The notes below the pieces were generated by a model. That model made no database searches and had not been told where the DNA came from. It saw only the letters and a list, made by a program, of their open reading frames with translations. The position numbers and the translations under genes are program-made. Below, piece by piece: positions 18,017 through 27,205 of a stretch of DNA of 64,000 bases. The stretch is from Listeria floridensis FSL S10-1187. Lineage in GTDB: Bacteria > Bacillota > Bacilli > Lactobacillales > Listeriaceae. Numbering within the stretch: position 1 is the stretch's first letter; each line of letters opens with the position of its first letter. The stretch spans positions 29,938 to 93,937 of the forward strand of contig NZ_AODF01000020.1 of NCBI RefSeq assembly GCF_000525875.1, in the 5' to 3' direction.

Positions 18017-19478
18017 TCATCCTTTTTTCTCTTGAATGGCTCTGATCTTATGACGAATATTCCGCCAATCACGGTCACTTGGATAGTAATTAATTTCGAC
18101 AATCGGGACATCAATTTCGGCAGAGACAATGAAGTCAGCTAAGACAAAATCAATTTGTTCGCGTCGCAAATACTCCTCGGTCAAGGCCGTCTCTTTCATT
18201 TCGACAAGCTCAACTTGCTCTCTAAAGCGAATATTGACCATCTTTTTCAAAAAACGAGTATTACTGACACTAAGCTGTGAGGCCACTAAAATCCGGATCG
18301 GCGTAAGTTCACGCTTGCTTTCATCAATTAAATCCTCCCACATCGTACCAAGCAAGAAAATCACCGTCTCAGCACTTACCGCCTCAAACGTATTTTTCTG
18401 CGTTGCCTTAACAATCGACTGACAAAAATGTGGGAACTCACTTTGAAGCATATTGGTTACATAACCACGTTTTGAAACAACAAAACTATCGAATTCCGTA
18501 AACTGCTTCAAGTAAATCAAATAGGCCAACAACTGTAACAAAACCGCATCAGCATTTTCTGGCTCATGCCCGTATCCCGAAACAATATCCGCCAAAAGCG
18601 CTTCCGCTTGCCGCTTCACTTCCGGTGCATATTTCCCGAAAAAAGCAAGCGTTTTTAATATCGTATTATCATCATCATACTGCAAACCTTCGAGCTGTAG
18701 CAGTTTAATCCCATAAATATCACCGCGTTCAAAACTCACACCCGTCTCCTGCTCAAACGTTTCAAACGTGTAGCCGAGCTTGTCTTCATTTTCAAAATGC
18801 TGAAAATAAATTCCCTCAAGCTCCACCCGAAATCCCTGACGCATCCGCTCCAAACTAACTTCAAACCAGTAAAAACGCGACTGCCTATGCGGGTAAACAA
18901 ACTTGTACCCAGCGAGTCGTTCATGTTCTACGATTAGTTTATCAATCGATTCCCGATCATCCGCCTGAAACGGCCATGCTTCAGCGCCATATGTCGTATA
19001 AAACAGCTGCGCAAAAAAATAGCGAATCTGCGGTTCAGATCCAGCAACCGAAACCGGATTAACGTTTAGCGTCACACCATATTGATTCACTTTGCTTCGC
19101 ACCCGGTGAATCAGACGATAAAAGCGATGACGGGCTGATAAAAAGCACATCCGCCCATTCCTCAACCGTCTTATTGCGCTCATAAAACGAGCCAAGCAAG
19201 AGTTTAATAGATGTACTCATTTGCATAAAATGCTGATAAAGCTGATCGATGTGTGCTGTTTCAGGTGTATCTAGCTGAACACCAAGCTTACGTGAAGTTT
19301 GCAGTGTCCAATCTGCCATTAATTCTTCCTGCAGCGCTGCAATATCATTATTCAGCGTACGTTTTGAACATTCTAGTTTAACAGCAAGATCTTCAAGCTT
19401 ATACCAGCGATTGTCAGCGATCAAAATCTCCAGCAGCTCCATTCGTCTGCGAATACTTTTCTCAAGTAAAGTACGCAT
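18017..19478 (-). CDS. Mga/AtxA-like stand-alone transcriptional regulator, frameshifted
   Basis: About 486 residues after joining two frames near 19140-19150. The N-terminus carries two helix-turn-helix regions, the first with WYKLEDLAVKLECSKRTLNND and the second with VEEWADVLFISPSS, continuing as FYRLIHRVRSKV, which is the Mga-type second HTH. A long helical middle region and a C-terminal EIIB-like domain (IRILVASQLSVSN, DFVLADFIVS) complete the Mga/AtxA layout. Such proteins regulate surface and virulence genes and can be tuned by PTS phosphorylation. The frameshift is one base and not in a long homopolymer. Position next to three surface-protein genes suggests control of them. SD GGAGG precedes ATG 19478. 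Confidence 0.78.
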
Positions 19479-19668
19479 AAGCGCTCCTCCAGTTAGTAAA
19501 AAATTATTCTTTTTCTCATTATATCATGTTTAATATGAAAGAAAAGTGCTTATCAAGTAGGAGGGTAGCTCTGCTTATCCTGCTCATTTCATTTACTTTA
19601 ACTTCTATTTTCAAAAAATTTAATATCATGATACAATAAATGAACATTATATAAAAGGAGTAGTTTTC

Positions 19669-19770
19669 TTGGCAGGGAAATTTATAAAGACAACCTTATG
19701 GATTATTCTTTTAGCGGCGATACTTATTCTTGTTGCTACAGGAATCTCTTACTTTGTACTAAACCGATAA
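19669..19770 (+). CDS. 33-residue single-pass membrane peptide
   Basis: A small plus-strand gene in the gap between two minus-strand genes. AAAAGGAG lies eight bases before a TTG start. The product is MAGKFIKTTLWIILLAAI followed by a further hydrophobic stretch and the end SYFVLNR, so it is one membrane helix with a basic N-terminus. A strong bidirectional terminator follows about 35 bases later, so the unit is complete: SD, ORF, terminator. A possible -10 (TACAAT) is at 19632-19637. I do not recognise the family; small regulatory membrane peptide or hydrophobic toxin are both possible. Confidence 0.6.
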   Translation: MAGKFIKTTLWIILLAAILILVATGISYFVLNR

Positions 19771-19805
19771 ACGTTTAGCCTTACGTACTAGCTACAAATT
19801 AAGAA

Positions 19806-19863
19806 AAGCAGAAACTCGGCACAAAAACCAATGAAGAATCTGGTTTCCGCCGAGTTTCTGCTT
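19806..19863. terminator. Strong bidirectional terminator
   Basis: AAGCAGAAACTCGGC (19806-19820) pairs perfectly with GCCGAGTTTCTGCTT (19849-19863), with an inner AAACCA/TGGTTT pair. It is shared by the small plus-strand peptide gene and the convergent minus-strand LPXTG gene. Confidence 0.9.
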
Positions 19864-19877
19864 ATTTTTTCAGTTTA

Positions 19878-21119
19878 TTAACTGCGTTTTCTTAAGTATA
19901 AAGTTGCAAGCAATGTCGCCAAAGCGCCAACTGCTACAAATCCATCCGTGCTACTGTCACCAGTTTTTGGAAGTGAAGCTTTTTCCGTTGAGCTTGAAAC
20001 TGCCGCATTTTTGATCGGAGCAGTTTTTGCAGGCTCAGCCGGTTTTACCGTAACCGTTCCATTACCATTATACGTATATTCAGCCACGTCACTGGAAAGG
20101 AAGTCATAATCGTCCGCTTCAAGAAGCGACACTAGATAGACAGTTTCTCCCTTCGCAAGAGCACGATCTAGTTTGATATGGAAGTTTCCGTTTGCATCAG
20201 CATCAGCTTCACCGATAAACTCATCATTTTCGTCAAATACAACAACATAAGCGTATGGTTCTGTCGTTCCGTAAATATCTGTTGCCGTAGACTTTGCTTT
20301 ATCAATTACAGGTGCGTCAAAGTCACCTTCGAACACTAACTCATCGGGATCAATTACTTCATAATTCACTGTCATTCGCGATTCATTTCCTGCCGCATCT
20401 CGTGCAACAATAACTGTAGAGAATTTTCCAGCTTTTGAGGTATCTAATGTTTCTTTCCCATTAGCAAAAGAAAGTGTATAATCTCCAGAGTTATCCTCTA
20501 CAAAAACAAAATCATCCGGAGTCCACTCTTCATCTAACCAAATTTCCGGCTGTTCATCCTGAAGCGTAATCACAGGTGCTTTTGTATCTTTTACTACATA
20601 TTTTACTGTAATTTCCTCCGTGGTCGCACCATCTGTTGCTTCAATTACAACTGTTTTACTACCGATTGTACGAACATCTGGATTCGTTTTAAAACTAAGT
20701 GCAATTGTATTATCTTTCGGCGTCACAAAAAACCCTACAGGTGCCGAAGCATTCACTTCAACTGTCACATTTGCTTTCGCTGTTGCAAATGGTACTGCTG
20801 CTTTTACAGTAGGTGCTTCTGCTTTCGGTGTTACAGCCGCATCTTTTGTTTCGGTATTTTCTTTTACTTGCGCATCTTTTGCTACAACTTGATCTGCACT
20901 TGGCGCAACCGTCTCTGTTTGTTCAGCTGCTGACGTTGTTTTTGCACTTTCTGTTTCTGTCTGTGCTGCTTGCGTTGTAATTTCACTTTCGCTTGCCTTT
21001 GCTACAATCGCATCCGCTTTGTCTGTTTCTGGAGCGCTTGTTGCAAATACTGAGGTTGGTAATGCTAACCCGATGGATAAAGCTAATAACCCGCACCCGA
21101 TTTTTGTAGTTTTTTTCAT
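19878..21119 (-). CDS. LPXTG cell-wall-anchored Ig-domain surface protein
   Basis: 413 residues. A signal peptide (CGLLALSIGLALPTSVFA) precedes a low-complexity Ala/Thr/Glu/Lys stretch to about residue 110. Two DUF5011-like beta modules follow (VDVRTIGSK-type and APVITLQDEQPEIWLDEEW, AARDAAGNES-type end), then one bacterial Ig module (ATDIYGTTEPYAYVVVFDE) and a sortase signal LPKTGDSSTDG, membrane helix and RKRS tail. Sortase A would link the Thr to peptidoglycan. The ATG at 21119 has GGGAG upstream. The 5' leader contains a 13-bp palindrome. Ligand is unknown. Confidence 0.9.
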   Translation of the reverse strand: MKKTTKIGCGLLALSIGLALPTSVFATSAPETDKADAIVAKASESEITTQAAQTETESAKTTSAAEQTETVAPSADQVVAKDAQVKENTETKDAAVTPKAEAPTVKAAVPFATAKANVTVEVNASAPVGFFVTPKDNTIALSFKTNPDVRTIGSKTVVIEATDGATTEEITVKYVVKDTKAPVITLQDEQPEIWLDEEWTPDDFVFVEDNSGDYTLSFANGKETLDTSKAGKFSTVIVARDAAGNESRMTVNYEVIDPDELVFEGDFDAPVIDKAKSTATDIYGTTEPYAYVVVFDENDEFIGEADADANGNFHIKLDRALAKGETVYLVSLLEADDYDFLSSDVAEYTYNGNGTVTVKPAEPAKTAPIKNAAVSSSTEKASLPKTGDSSTDGFVAVGALATLLATLYLRKRS

Positions 21120-21159
21120 AGTATTCTCCCTTTTTTGTGAAATTTTTTAGAATAAAGTT

Positions 21160-21172
21160 ATAGTCAGACTAT
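21160..21172. promoter_or_regulatory. 13-bp palindrome in the leader of the LPXTG gene
   Basis: ATAGTC-A-GACTAT lies about 40 bases upstream of the LPXTG start, downstream of a possible extended -10 (TGTTATACT on the minus strand). It could be an operator or an mRNA hairpin. Confidence 0.35.
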
Positions 21173-21250
21173 GATGAACCTTTATTCCTGATTTCAGTAT
21201 AACATGCCCTCATGTCTAAGCCTACAAAAAAAAGTAACTTTTGCAAAAAC

Positions 21251-21309
21251 TATGCTATGTTTAGCATAAATTACCACTAGTTTACTTTCGCACAAAATCG
21301 GAGTACGAT
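21251..21309 (+). promoter_or_regulatory. Promoter with upstream dyad for the MFS transporter gene
   Basis: TTTACT (21281-21286), a 17-base spacer and TACGAT (21304-21309) precede the transporter. Upstream, TATGCTA-TGTT-TAGCATA (21251-21268) is a perfect 7-base-arm dyad placed like a regulator site between the divergent LPXTG and MFS genes. Confidence 0.45.
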
Positions 21310-21337
21310 AGAAACGTAAAAATGAGGAGCGATTTTT

Positions 21338-22534
21338 TTGGATCAAAAATTAAATTGGAAAAGAAATTTGTATATATCGTGGCTCGGCTGTTTTCTAACA
21401 GGCGTCAGCTTCAACCTGGTAATGCCATTTATGTCGCTTTACATTGCTGATTTGGGCATAACCGATCATACCGAGCTGAACATCTGGTCAGGTATCGCTG
21501 TGAGCGCAACAGCCTTAACCTCCGCACTTGTCTCACCTTTTTGGGGACGCCTTGCTGATAAAAAAGGGCGTCGTTTAATGTTGCTTCGGGCTTCGCTCGG
21601 CATGACCATCACAATGGGCTGTCTCGGTCTCGTCCAAAACGTCTATCAGCTCGTTATATTGCGAATGCTAAACGGGCTTTTGTCTGGATACATTCCAAAC
21701 GCCACTGCACTCGTCGCATCCCAAGTTCCGCAAAACAAAAGCGGCTGGGCACTCGGATTCCTTTCGACCGGAACCATTACCGGCACACTGATCGGTCCAT
21801 TAATCGGCGGAATACTGGCAGACAGTTTTGGATACCGCCCAGTTTTTTTCATCACCGGATTCGTCCTTCTGCTAACTTTCTTGCTCACTTTATTTTTCCT
21901 AAAAGAAGATTTTAAACCCATTATTCGGGAAAAAGCGTTCACAACGAGACAACTTTTCGCCAGATTACCCGCTAAAAATTTGATTCTCGGTCTTTTTCTA
22001 ACGACTTTTATTATCCAAATTGCCAATACATCAATCAGTCCGATTTTGCCGCTTTACATTCGCGAACTCCTCGGTAGCGATACTAATATTTCTCTCATCA
22101 GCGGCATCATTATCTCAGCACCTGGAATCTCCGCCTTGATAGCATCGCCGTACCTTGGACGCCTCGGAGATAAAATCGGAAACCATAAAGTATTAATTGG
22201 CGGTCTTATCGCAGCAGCCATCTTGATGCTTCCAATGGCGTGGGTCAGAAGTCCATTTGAGCTCGGATTGCTACGCTTCTTGCTTGGATTCACTACTGGC
22301 GCATTGATGCCCTCCATCAACACGCTGATCAACAAAAATTCACCTCGCGATTCGCTAAGCAGCATCTTTTCATACAATCAAAGTTCGCAAAGCCTTGGCA
22401 ACGTGGCCGGTCCGCTGATCGGATCAAGCGCATCAGCCGCATTCGGCTATCCGATTGTGTTTTACATGACAAGCGCATTCTTGCTTTTCAACCTACTATT
22501 TACACGATCTATTTTCAAGAAACATATCCACTAA
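21338..22534 (+). CDS. MFS efflux transporter, MdtG/multidrug type
   Basis: 398 residues with 12 predicted membrane helices. The motif A loop between helices 2 and 3 is GRLADKKGRRLML, and a second weaker copy (GRLGDKIGNHKVL) is between helices 8 and 9. GxLxGPLIGG in helix 5 matches motif C of drug/proton antiporters, so export is likely. The substrate is not decided. TTG at 21338 has GAGGAGC at good spacing. It is monocistronic with its own promoter and terminator. Confidence 0.85.
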   Translation: MDQKLNWKRNLYISWLGCFLTGVSFNLVMPFMSLYIADLGITDHTELNIWSGIAVSATALTSALVSPFWGRLADKKGRRLMLLRASLGMTITMGCLGLVQNVYQLVILRMLNGLLSGYIPNATALVASQVPQNKSGWALGFLSTGTITGTLIGPLIGGILADSFGYRPVFFITGFVLLLTFLLTLFFLKEDFKPIIREKAFTTRQLFARLPAKNLILGLFLTTFIIQIANTSISPILPLYIRELLGSDTNISLISGIIISAPGISALIASPYLGRLGDKIGNHKVLIGGLIAAAILMLPMAWVRSPFELGLLRFLLGFTTGALMPSINTLINKNSPRDSLSSIFSYNQSSQSLGNVAGPLIGSSASAAFGYPIVFYMTSAFLLFNLLFTRSIFKKHIH

Positions 22535-22574
22535 CTGATTTTCAAGCTGCACAAGTTCAAACAAGCAACATCAA

Positions 22575-22604
22575 AAAGAGGAGCGCCGGTTGGCGCTTCT
22601 CTTT
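22575..22604. terminator. Terminator between MFS gene and convergent holin gene
   Basis: AAAGAGGAGCGCC and GGCGCTTCTCTTT form a 12-13 bp stem with a GTT-type loop. It serves the plus-strand transporter and probably the convergent minus-strand holin. Confidence 0.8.
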
Positions 22605-22611
22605 GGTTTCT

Positions 22612-23019
22612 TCACTTTTCCCCGTTATTTTCTGTATCTCGTTTACTCTCTCCTGCATTTGTTTTAAATACTTCAACTAGTGTCCTTAAACTTTTAGGTA
22701 TCTTAACCCCCATTTGCATCAGTATTTCAATGATAATAAGCAATTCATTCGCCAAATAAAAAAAAAGCGACTGAATCACGGATCACACTTACTTCTCCCA
22801 TTACTAGATCAGCTTGGCGACTGATAATAATTACTAATAAAATAGCCAGCCGTTTAAAAAGCAGCCGAAATACGAGCGGAACAGTAAGGCACTTTTGCTC
22901 CGCTAACCGGAAGAGCTGAAGCAGATAGTTTACAAGCAAAAAAACAAAAACAAGGCTTGAAGTATCATGCTGTTTTCTCCAAATAAGTAGTTGAACAGTA
23001 TTTGGAACAGACTATCCAT
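22612..23019 (-). CDS. Phage/TcdE-type holin (holin 4 family), two frameshifts
   Basis: Three consecutive frames on the minus strand together give about 135 residues: MDSLFQILFNYLFGENSMI at the start, hydrophobic LVNYLLQLFR and LAILLVIIIS segments, then YLANELLIIIEILMQMGVK and IPKSLRTLVEVFK. The last part matches the conserved end of the Cph1/TcdE holin family (family knowledge: small membrane proteins that let endolysins or toxins leave the cell). Joining needs one base more in the A7 run at 22938-22944 and one less in the A9 run at 22758-22766. GGAGG lies six bases before ATG 23019. No endolysin gene is nearby, so it may be a prophage relic. Confidence 0.65.
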
Positions 23020-23254
23020 CATTAGCCTCCTCTCCAAAAACATTCTTTCTCGTGACTTTTCGGACTTCTCTATCTCTCTAGCAAAACTTGTTTTAGTTTA
23101 TTTACATCCAATCCCCCCATTAGTTGTCTTATTCTTCCATTTTAGCACCATTTTGGTTACAGGTAAACTAATCGGTGCTAAACATATCCTTTTGTTTCCA
23201 AAAAGGTTACAATATGTTATAATGCCAGTAATTAAACAAAGGAGAAGATGAATC

Positions 23255-23593
23255 ATGGAACTCAATAAATTTGTTGGAAATAAAATCAGACAGTTTCGTG
23301 AAAACAAGCGAATCAGCCAAGAAATACTTGCTGCTGAACTAAATACAACGAGACAAACTGTCAGTCGTTATGAAAACGGCGAGCGCAAAGTCAGCCAAGA
23401 TGTTCTTTATGAACTTGCGGGCATCTTCAACCAGCCAATTGACGCTTTCTTTCCGCCGCGTGATCACAGCGAAGAAAAAAATGAGCATGTAATGACCATT
23501 GCCGCCCATTTAGACGATGATGTAACCGACGAAGAAATGCGCGATATCTTAGCTTATATTGACATGAAAAAACGGCTCCACCGCGGGGAGTGA
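23255..23593 (+). CDS. XRE-family repressor-like regulator
   Basis: 112 residues. A Cro/CI helix-turn-helix fills residues 5-62 (IRQFRENKRISQEILAAELN, TRQTVSRYENGERKVSQDVL). The C-terminal 45 residues are acidic (DDDVTDEEMRDILAYIDMKK). GGAGAAG precedes the ATG. The next gene, six bases downstream, is ImmA-like. Repressor plus protease pairs of this type control prophages and integrative elements such as ICEBs1, where the protease cuts the repressor. No integrase or structural gene is in view, so the target is unknown. Confidence 0.82.
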   Translation: MELNKFVGNKIRQFRENKRISQEILAAELNTTRQTVSRYENGERKVSQDVLYELAGIFNQPIDAFFPPRDHSEEKNEHVMTIAAHLDDDVTDEEMRDILAYIDMKKRLHRGE

Positions 23594-23599
23594 ATCGCG

Positions 23600-24052
23600 A
23601 TGTATGAAAAACTCGTACATGACTATGAAAATCAAATTTTGATTAAAGAAGAAAAAATGCCAGAAAAGCTACCGGCACTCTATCTAAATGGGACGATTTT
23701 TATTGACAGCCGAAAAACACAAATCGAAAAGAGCTGTCTTTTAATTGAAGAACTCATGCACTGGAAATACACTTACGGGAATATTATTGACCAGCGCAAA
23801 CTTACAAATCGCAAACAAGAAACATTTGCAAGACGGCGAGGCTACGAGGAACTCATCCCCTTAGAATCCATCATTAAGAGCTTCTACCAAGGACAGCGAG
23901 AGTACCACGAGGTTGCCGAGCACCTTGAAGTAACCGAAGAATTCTTACGAAAAACCGTCGACACTTATCGGGAAAAATACGGCTTGATGTATAGTTACGG
24001 CCGCTACTATATTAACTTTGGGAATACAATTGATGTATATAAGAAATACTGA
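23600..24052 (+). CDS. ImmA/IrrE-like (peptidase M78) protein
   Basis: 150 residues. CLLIEELMHWKYTYGNIID near residue 45 corresponds to the metal-binding region of phage-type ImmA proteins, usually EExxH with a following loop; the classical HExxH first His is not present, as in several phage relatives. The C-terminal half contains ARRRGYEELIPLESI and a helical EVAEHLEVTEEFLRKTV stretch also seen in that family. It follows the XRE gene by six bases, with GGGGAG before the ATG. By analogy it would inactivate the upstream repressor. Proteolytic activity cannot be confirmed. Confidence 0.72.
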   Translation: MYEKLVHDYENQILIKEEKMPEKLPALYLNGTIFIDSRKTQIEKSCLLIEELMHWKYTYGNIIDQRKLTNRKQETFARRRGYEELIPLESIIKSFYQGQREYHEVAEHLEVTEEFLRKTVDTYREKYGLMYSYGRYYINFGNTIDVYKKY

Positions 24053-24070
24053 TTGAAGGAGCCTAGCAAC

Positions 24071-24514
24071 ATGAACATTGCTGATCTTGAAGATTATTTA
24101 CTTTCCGAACAAGCCGATTTCGAACTTATTTGGCATGATAAACCGATCCTGTCTTTGGCAGATGCAGCCGGGCTGTTTGACTTGGCAAAGGCTGCAAAGA
24201 CCATCATCCTCGAAGGCGATACAGGTCTCTTCGCTGTCATCCTGAGCTCTGCTTACGGCAAACTAAATCTTGAAGAATTACGGCAGCGGTTATCCTTTTC
24301 TCGACTCAAACTCGCATCCTCCAAGAAAATCGAACAAAAAACCGGCTTTCTCCCACCAAACATCCCGCTTGTCGGCCATAAACTACCAACGATGATAGAT
24401 AAAAAACTTCTCGAAAGCGACTATCTTTTCGGTGGAAGCGGGCATCCGTTATGTACGTTAAAAATCGACCCGCAAGATTTACTTTACTTAAACGAGATCT
24501 CCTTACAAATTTGA
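24071..24514 (+). CDS. YbaK/ProX-type aminoacyl-tRNA deacylase-like protein
   Basis: 147 residues of the YbaK/prolyl-tRNA editing fold: KTIILEGDTGLFAVILSS, KLASSKKIEQKTGFLPPNIP, then GHKLPTMIDKKLLE and FGGSGHPLCTLKIDPQDLL. The family hydrolyses mischarged tRNAs in trans. The Lys in KAAKTIIL matches the conserved Lys of the family. ATG at 24071 has AAGGAG nine bases upstream; an in-frame TTG at 24053 would cover that SD. It follows the ImmA-like gene closely but need not share its function. Confidence 0.8.
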   Translation: MNIADLEDYLLSEQADFELIWHDKPILSLADAAGLFDLAKAAKTIILEGDTGLFAVILSSAYGKLNLEELRQRLSFSRLKLASSKKIEQKTGFLPPNIPLVGHKLPTMIDKKLLESDYLFGGSGHPLCTLKIDPQDLLYLNEISLQI

Positions 24515-24558
24515 TTCCCTCTGGAAAGCGATCATTAAAGTATTTCAAAAAAAAAAAC

Positions 24559-24595
24559 AAAAGCGGCGTGAAGCTAATTCTTCATGCCGCTTTTA
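24559..24595. terminator. Bidirectional terminator
   Basis: AAAAGCGGCGTGAAG and CTTCATGCCGCTTTT pair around CTAATT. It ends the plus-strand YbaK-like gene and the convergent TfoX-C-like gene, whose stop is adjacent. Confidence 0.9.
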
Positions 24596-24596
24596 T

Positions 24597-24857
24597 TCAA
24601 TCAATATTTAGATTTCTGAAAAACTGTCTTAACTCTGCTTTTCGGCGCTCCGTCAACTCACGTTTAGGAATATCTTGGATAGCAGCTTCAATCCCATACA
24701 AAAAATGAATACAGGCTCCATCATCGACTAGGTGTCTTACACTAAGGAAAGCCTGCTCCGTTCCAACTTGCCGCAATTCTTCAGCGGACATAATTCCCGC
24801 CTCATTCAGCTTTTTTTCATTCACTAGTCCAATATTTTTCATTTCTGAAATCTGCAT
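24597..24857 (-). CDS. TfoX C-terminal-domain protein
   Basis: 86 residues consisting only of the TfoX/Sxy C-terminal helical domain: MKNIGLVNEKKLNEAGIMS, EELRQVGTEQAFLSVR, ACIHFLYGIEAAIQDIP. In proteobacteria the full protein regulates competence; the stand-alone C-terminal domain in Firmicutes has no established role. The start ATG at 24857 has a G-rich but weak SD region (GGGGGAGATAG). A terminator follows the stop directly. Confidence 0.75.
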   Translation of the reverse strand: MQISEMKNIGLVNEKKLNEAGIMSAEELRQVGTEQAFLSVRHLVDDGACIHFLYGIEAAIQDIPKRELTERRKAELRQFFRNLNID

Positions 24858-25040
24858 CTATCTCCCCCCCCAGTTGTTTCCTTCTAATTCAAGTATAACA
24901 TTGCCGGATCTAATCTTGTATAAATAAAAGGTTTCACTTAAAAACAATTTTTCATTTCTATCATAATCTGCAATCTCATTTGAGCCTCTTTTTAAAAAAC
25001 AAAAAAGACCGCGGATGAGTTCAAAAATCCCTTTTCGCAA

Positions 25041-25062
25041 ATCTCTGCCCCATCTCTGCCCC
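25041..25062. repeat. Tandem 11-bp direct repeat beside tRNA-Lys
   Basis: ATCTCTGCCCC occurs twice head-to-tail between the TfoX-C-like gene and the tRNA. It could be a trace of an integration site, but no att core shared with the tRNA is apparent. Confidence 0.4.
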
Positions 25063-25070
25063 AAAGCACA

Positions 25071-25131
25071 AAAAAAAGAGCCTCAAGAATGATTTTCCAA
25101 ACGTCCGCAAACGTCAACCATTCTTAGGCTC
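25071..25131 (-). terminator. Terminator downstream of tRNA-Lys
   Basis: On the minus strand GAGCCTAAGAATG pairs with CATTCTTGAGGCTC across a 27-base loop and is followed by eight T. One bulge interrupts the stem. Confidence 0.75.
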
Positions 25132-25150
25132 CGTGGGTTTGGCACCCAAG

Positions 25151-25222
<72 letters not shown>

Positions 25223-25294
25223 CCATTAAGAATTTCCAGCAACATTATTATTCTATCACTTTCCGTTTTTTTTGCAAGTATTTTAAATTTAAAA

Positions 25295-25328
25295 GGCTAA
25301 GTCAGACGTTTATCCGCCCAACTTAGCC
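25295..25328 (-). terminator. Terminator of the amino-acid permease gene
   Basis: GGCTAAGT (25295-25302) and ACTTAGCC (25321-25328) form an 8-bp stem; on the minus strand TTTT follows. Confidence 0.75.
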
Positions 25329-25343
25329 GTTTCTTTTTTCAAC

Positions 25344-26730
25344 TTATTCACTTAGTTCTTCAGTTTGATTTTTGCGTTCAATCCGCGATTTACGGATGTA
25401 GTAAATGATGACAACGCCGACAAACCATAGCGGCGTGATAAATAGTGCCACACGAGTATCTTCAGCCAGCGCTAGTACCACAAGTACAAATGCTAGGAAG
25501 ATTAAAATTGCATAGTTTGCAACCGGGTAAAGCGGCATTTTAAACTTACTTTTTGCAGCTAATTCTGGACGTGTTTTACGATATTTCATATGCGCTAGCA
25601 CTGTAATGCCCCAGATAAAGATAAAACATACAGTCGAAACACTGGTTACAAGTGTAAATACACCTTCAGGCATGATATAGTTCAAAATAACTGTGATCAA
25701 GATAACAGCCGTCGAGAAGAAGAGCGCGTTAGCTGGTACTTTATGCGAAGTCAGTTTTGTCATCGATTTAGGTGCATTTTTTTCTCTAGCTAGTGAATAG
25801 ATCATTCGGCTAGTACTAAAGACTGCACTGTTACACGCTGACGCCGCTGAGGTAAGCACGACGAAATTGACAATCCCTGCCGCTGCCGCAATACCAACTG
25901 CTGTAAATACTTGTACGAATGGACTTGCAGCTGGATTGATCGAGTTCCAAGGATAAATACTCATGATTACAAGAAGTGCTCCGATATAGAAAATGATAAT
26001 CCGGATTGGAATGTTATTGATCGCTTTCGGAATAACACGTTCTGGATCTTCTGTTTCACCCGCCGTAAGACCCACGAGTTCAATACCAACGAAGGCAAAT
26101 ACTACCATTTGGAAGGATAATATAAATCCATTTGCTCCGTTCGGGAACCAACCGCCATGACTCCATAAGTTCGTGAATGTAGATGCACCTGCGTCAGTCG
26201 AGAATCCTCGGATGATCATAAAGATACCAACTACGATCAGTGCTAAAATACGCAATAATTTTAATAAGTGCAAACCAAAATTCCATTTCACCAAACAATT
26301 TAACTGTTGCAAGGTTCATGACAAGTAAGATTACAAGTGCAATTAAGCCTGGTACCCATTGTGCTACGTTCGGGAACCAAAATTGCGTGTAAAGACCTAC
26401 CGCTGTTAAATCAGCCATCGCAATTGAAATCCAGCAGAACCAGTAAGTCCAGCCAGTTACAAAAGCTGCTGCATTACCAAAGTAGTCTTGCACAAAATCA
26501 ACAAATGAATGGTAATTTAAATTTGATAGCAACAATTCACCAAGTGCACGCATGATCAGGAAACAGATAACCCCTGTAATCATATAGGCGAATAAAATAG
26601 ATGGACCAGCTAAATGAATGGATTTACCTGAACCAAGGAATAGTCCTGTACCGATTGCGCCACCAATGGCAATCAGTTGGACGTGGCGGTTCTTCAAACC
26701 GCGTGATAGTTGTTCTTGTTTCTGTTCCAT
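25344..26730 (-). CDS. APC-superfamily amino-acid permease (AAT family), frameshifted
   Basis: Two overlapping frames together give about 460 residues and 12 membrane segments. The N-terminus has the AAT signature RHVQLIAIGGAIGTGLFLGS; the second frame contains FVGIELVGLTAGETEDPERV (helix 6 region) and ends in a charged tail. They join between about 26240 and 26255, where ALIKIIA must pass to ILALIVVGIFMI; one inserted base would do this, and the site is not a long homopolymer. Relatives import neutral or D-amino acids (CycA/AapA type) with protons. A promoter with a downstream cre site suggests catabolite repression. SD GAGGGGG precedes ATG 26730. Confidence 0.83.
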
Positions 26731-26882
26731 TATGTATTTCCCCCTCTTTATTCTTGGGTCTTGCGTTAGCTCCCACTACCTTACCAATTTCATAAAGATA
26801 GTGACTTTCCTATTTTAATGATACCTTAAAATAGAAGTTTTGCAAAATGATCTTGTAAAATACAAATTTCTCCTTTTCACAA

Positions 26883-26934
26883 TGTAAGCGCTATCACTAA
26901 AGAAATTTTACCACATATTACTGTTCTATTGCAA
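26883..26934 (-). promoter_or_regulatory. Permease promoter with downstream cre site
   Basis: On the minus strand TTGCAA (26929-26934), an 18-base spacer and TAAAAT (26905-26910) form a promoter. TGTAAGCGCTATCA (plus strand, 26883-26896) fits the CcpA cre consensus without mismatch and lies just past the start of transcription, the position of a repressive roadblock. Confidence 0.65.
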
Positions 26935-27205
26935 CACGAACATTTAAAAAGCTAGAAGTTTTTACTATATACACTGAAAATTAGAGGCTTTTTACTTACT
27001 ATTATGAAAGAATTTCACAAATTACTTAAAAATGAAGTGAATTACCTCACACCACCACAACAGAAATAAAGATTGTGAAATTTTTAATAAGCTTATTCTA
27101 TTTCAATTTGATTAAATTTGTTAAAGTTTTCTCAGGTAAAAAAAGAGCGACTAGACCAATTTATTCCCCTAAAAAAAAGTGTTAAAATTTTGTACGCCTT
27201 TTAGT
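26935..27205. other. AT-rich intergenic stretch, no gene seen
   Basis: Only very short ORFs without SD are present, such as 27004-27069 on the plus strand. A hairpin with T-run follows at 27206-27243, so a small RNA ending there remains possible. Confidence 0.35.

Noticed and set aside
22991..23251. Plus-strand ORF before the XRE gene
   Set aside because: It is antisense to the holin start and runs through AT-rich promoter sequence; no SD.
24858..25064. Minus-strand ORF beside tRNA-Lys, starting GQRWGRDLRKG
   Set aside because: It crosses the tandem repeat and a T-rich stretch and has no SD. The start is faintly reminiscent of integrase C-termini, but the rest looks like non-coding sequence.
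27004..27069. 21-residue plus-strand ORF before the orphan hairpin
   Set aside because: No ribosome-binding site and no recognisable features.
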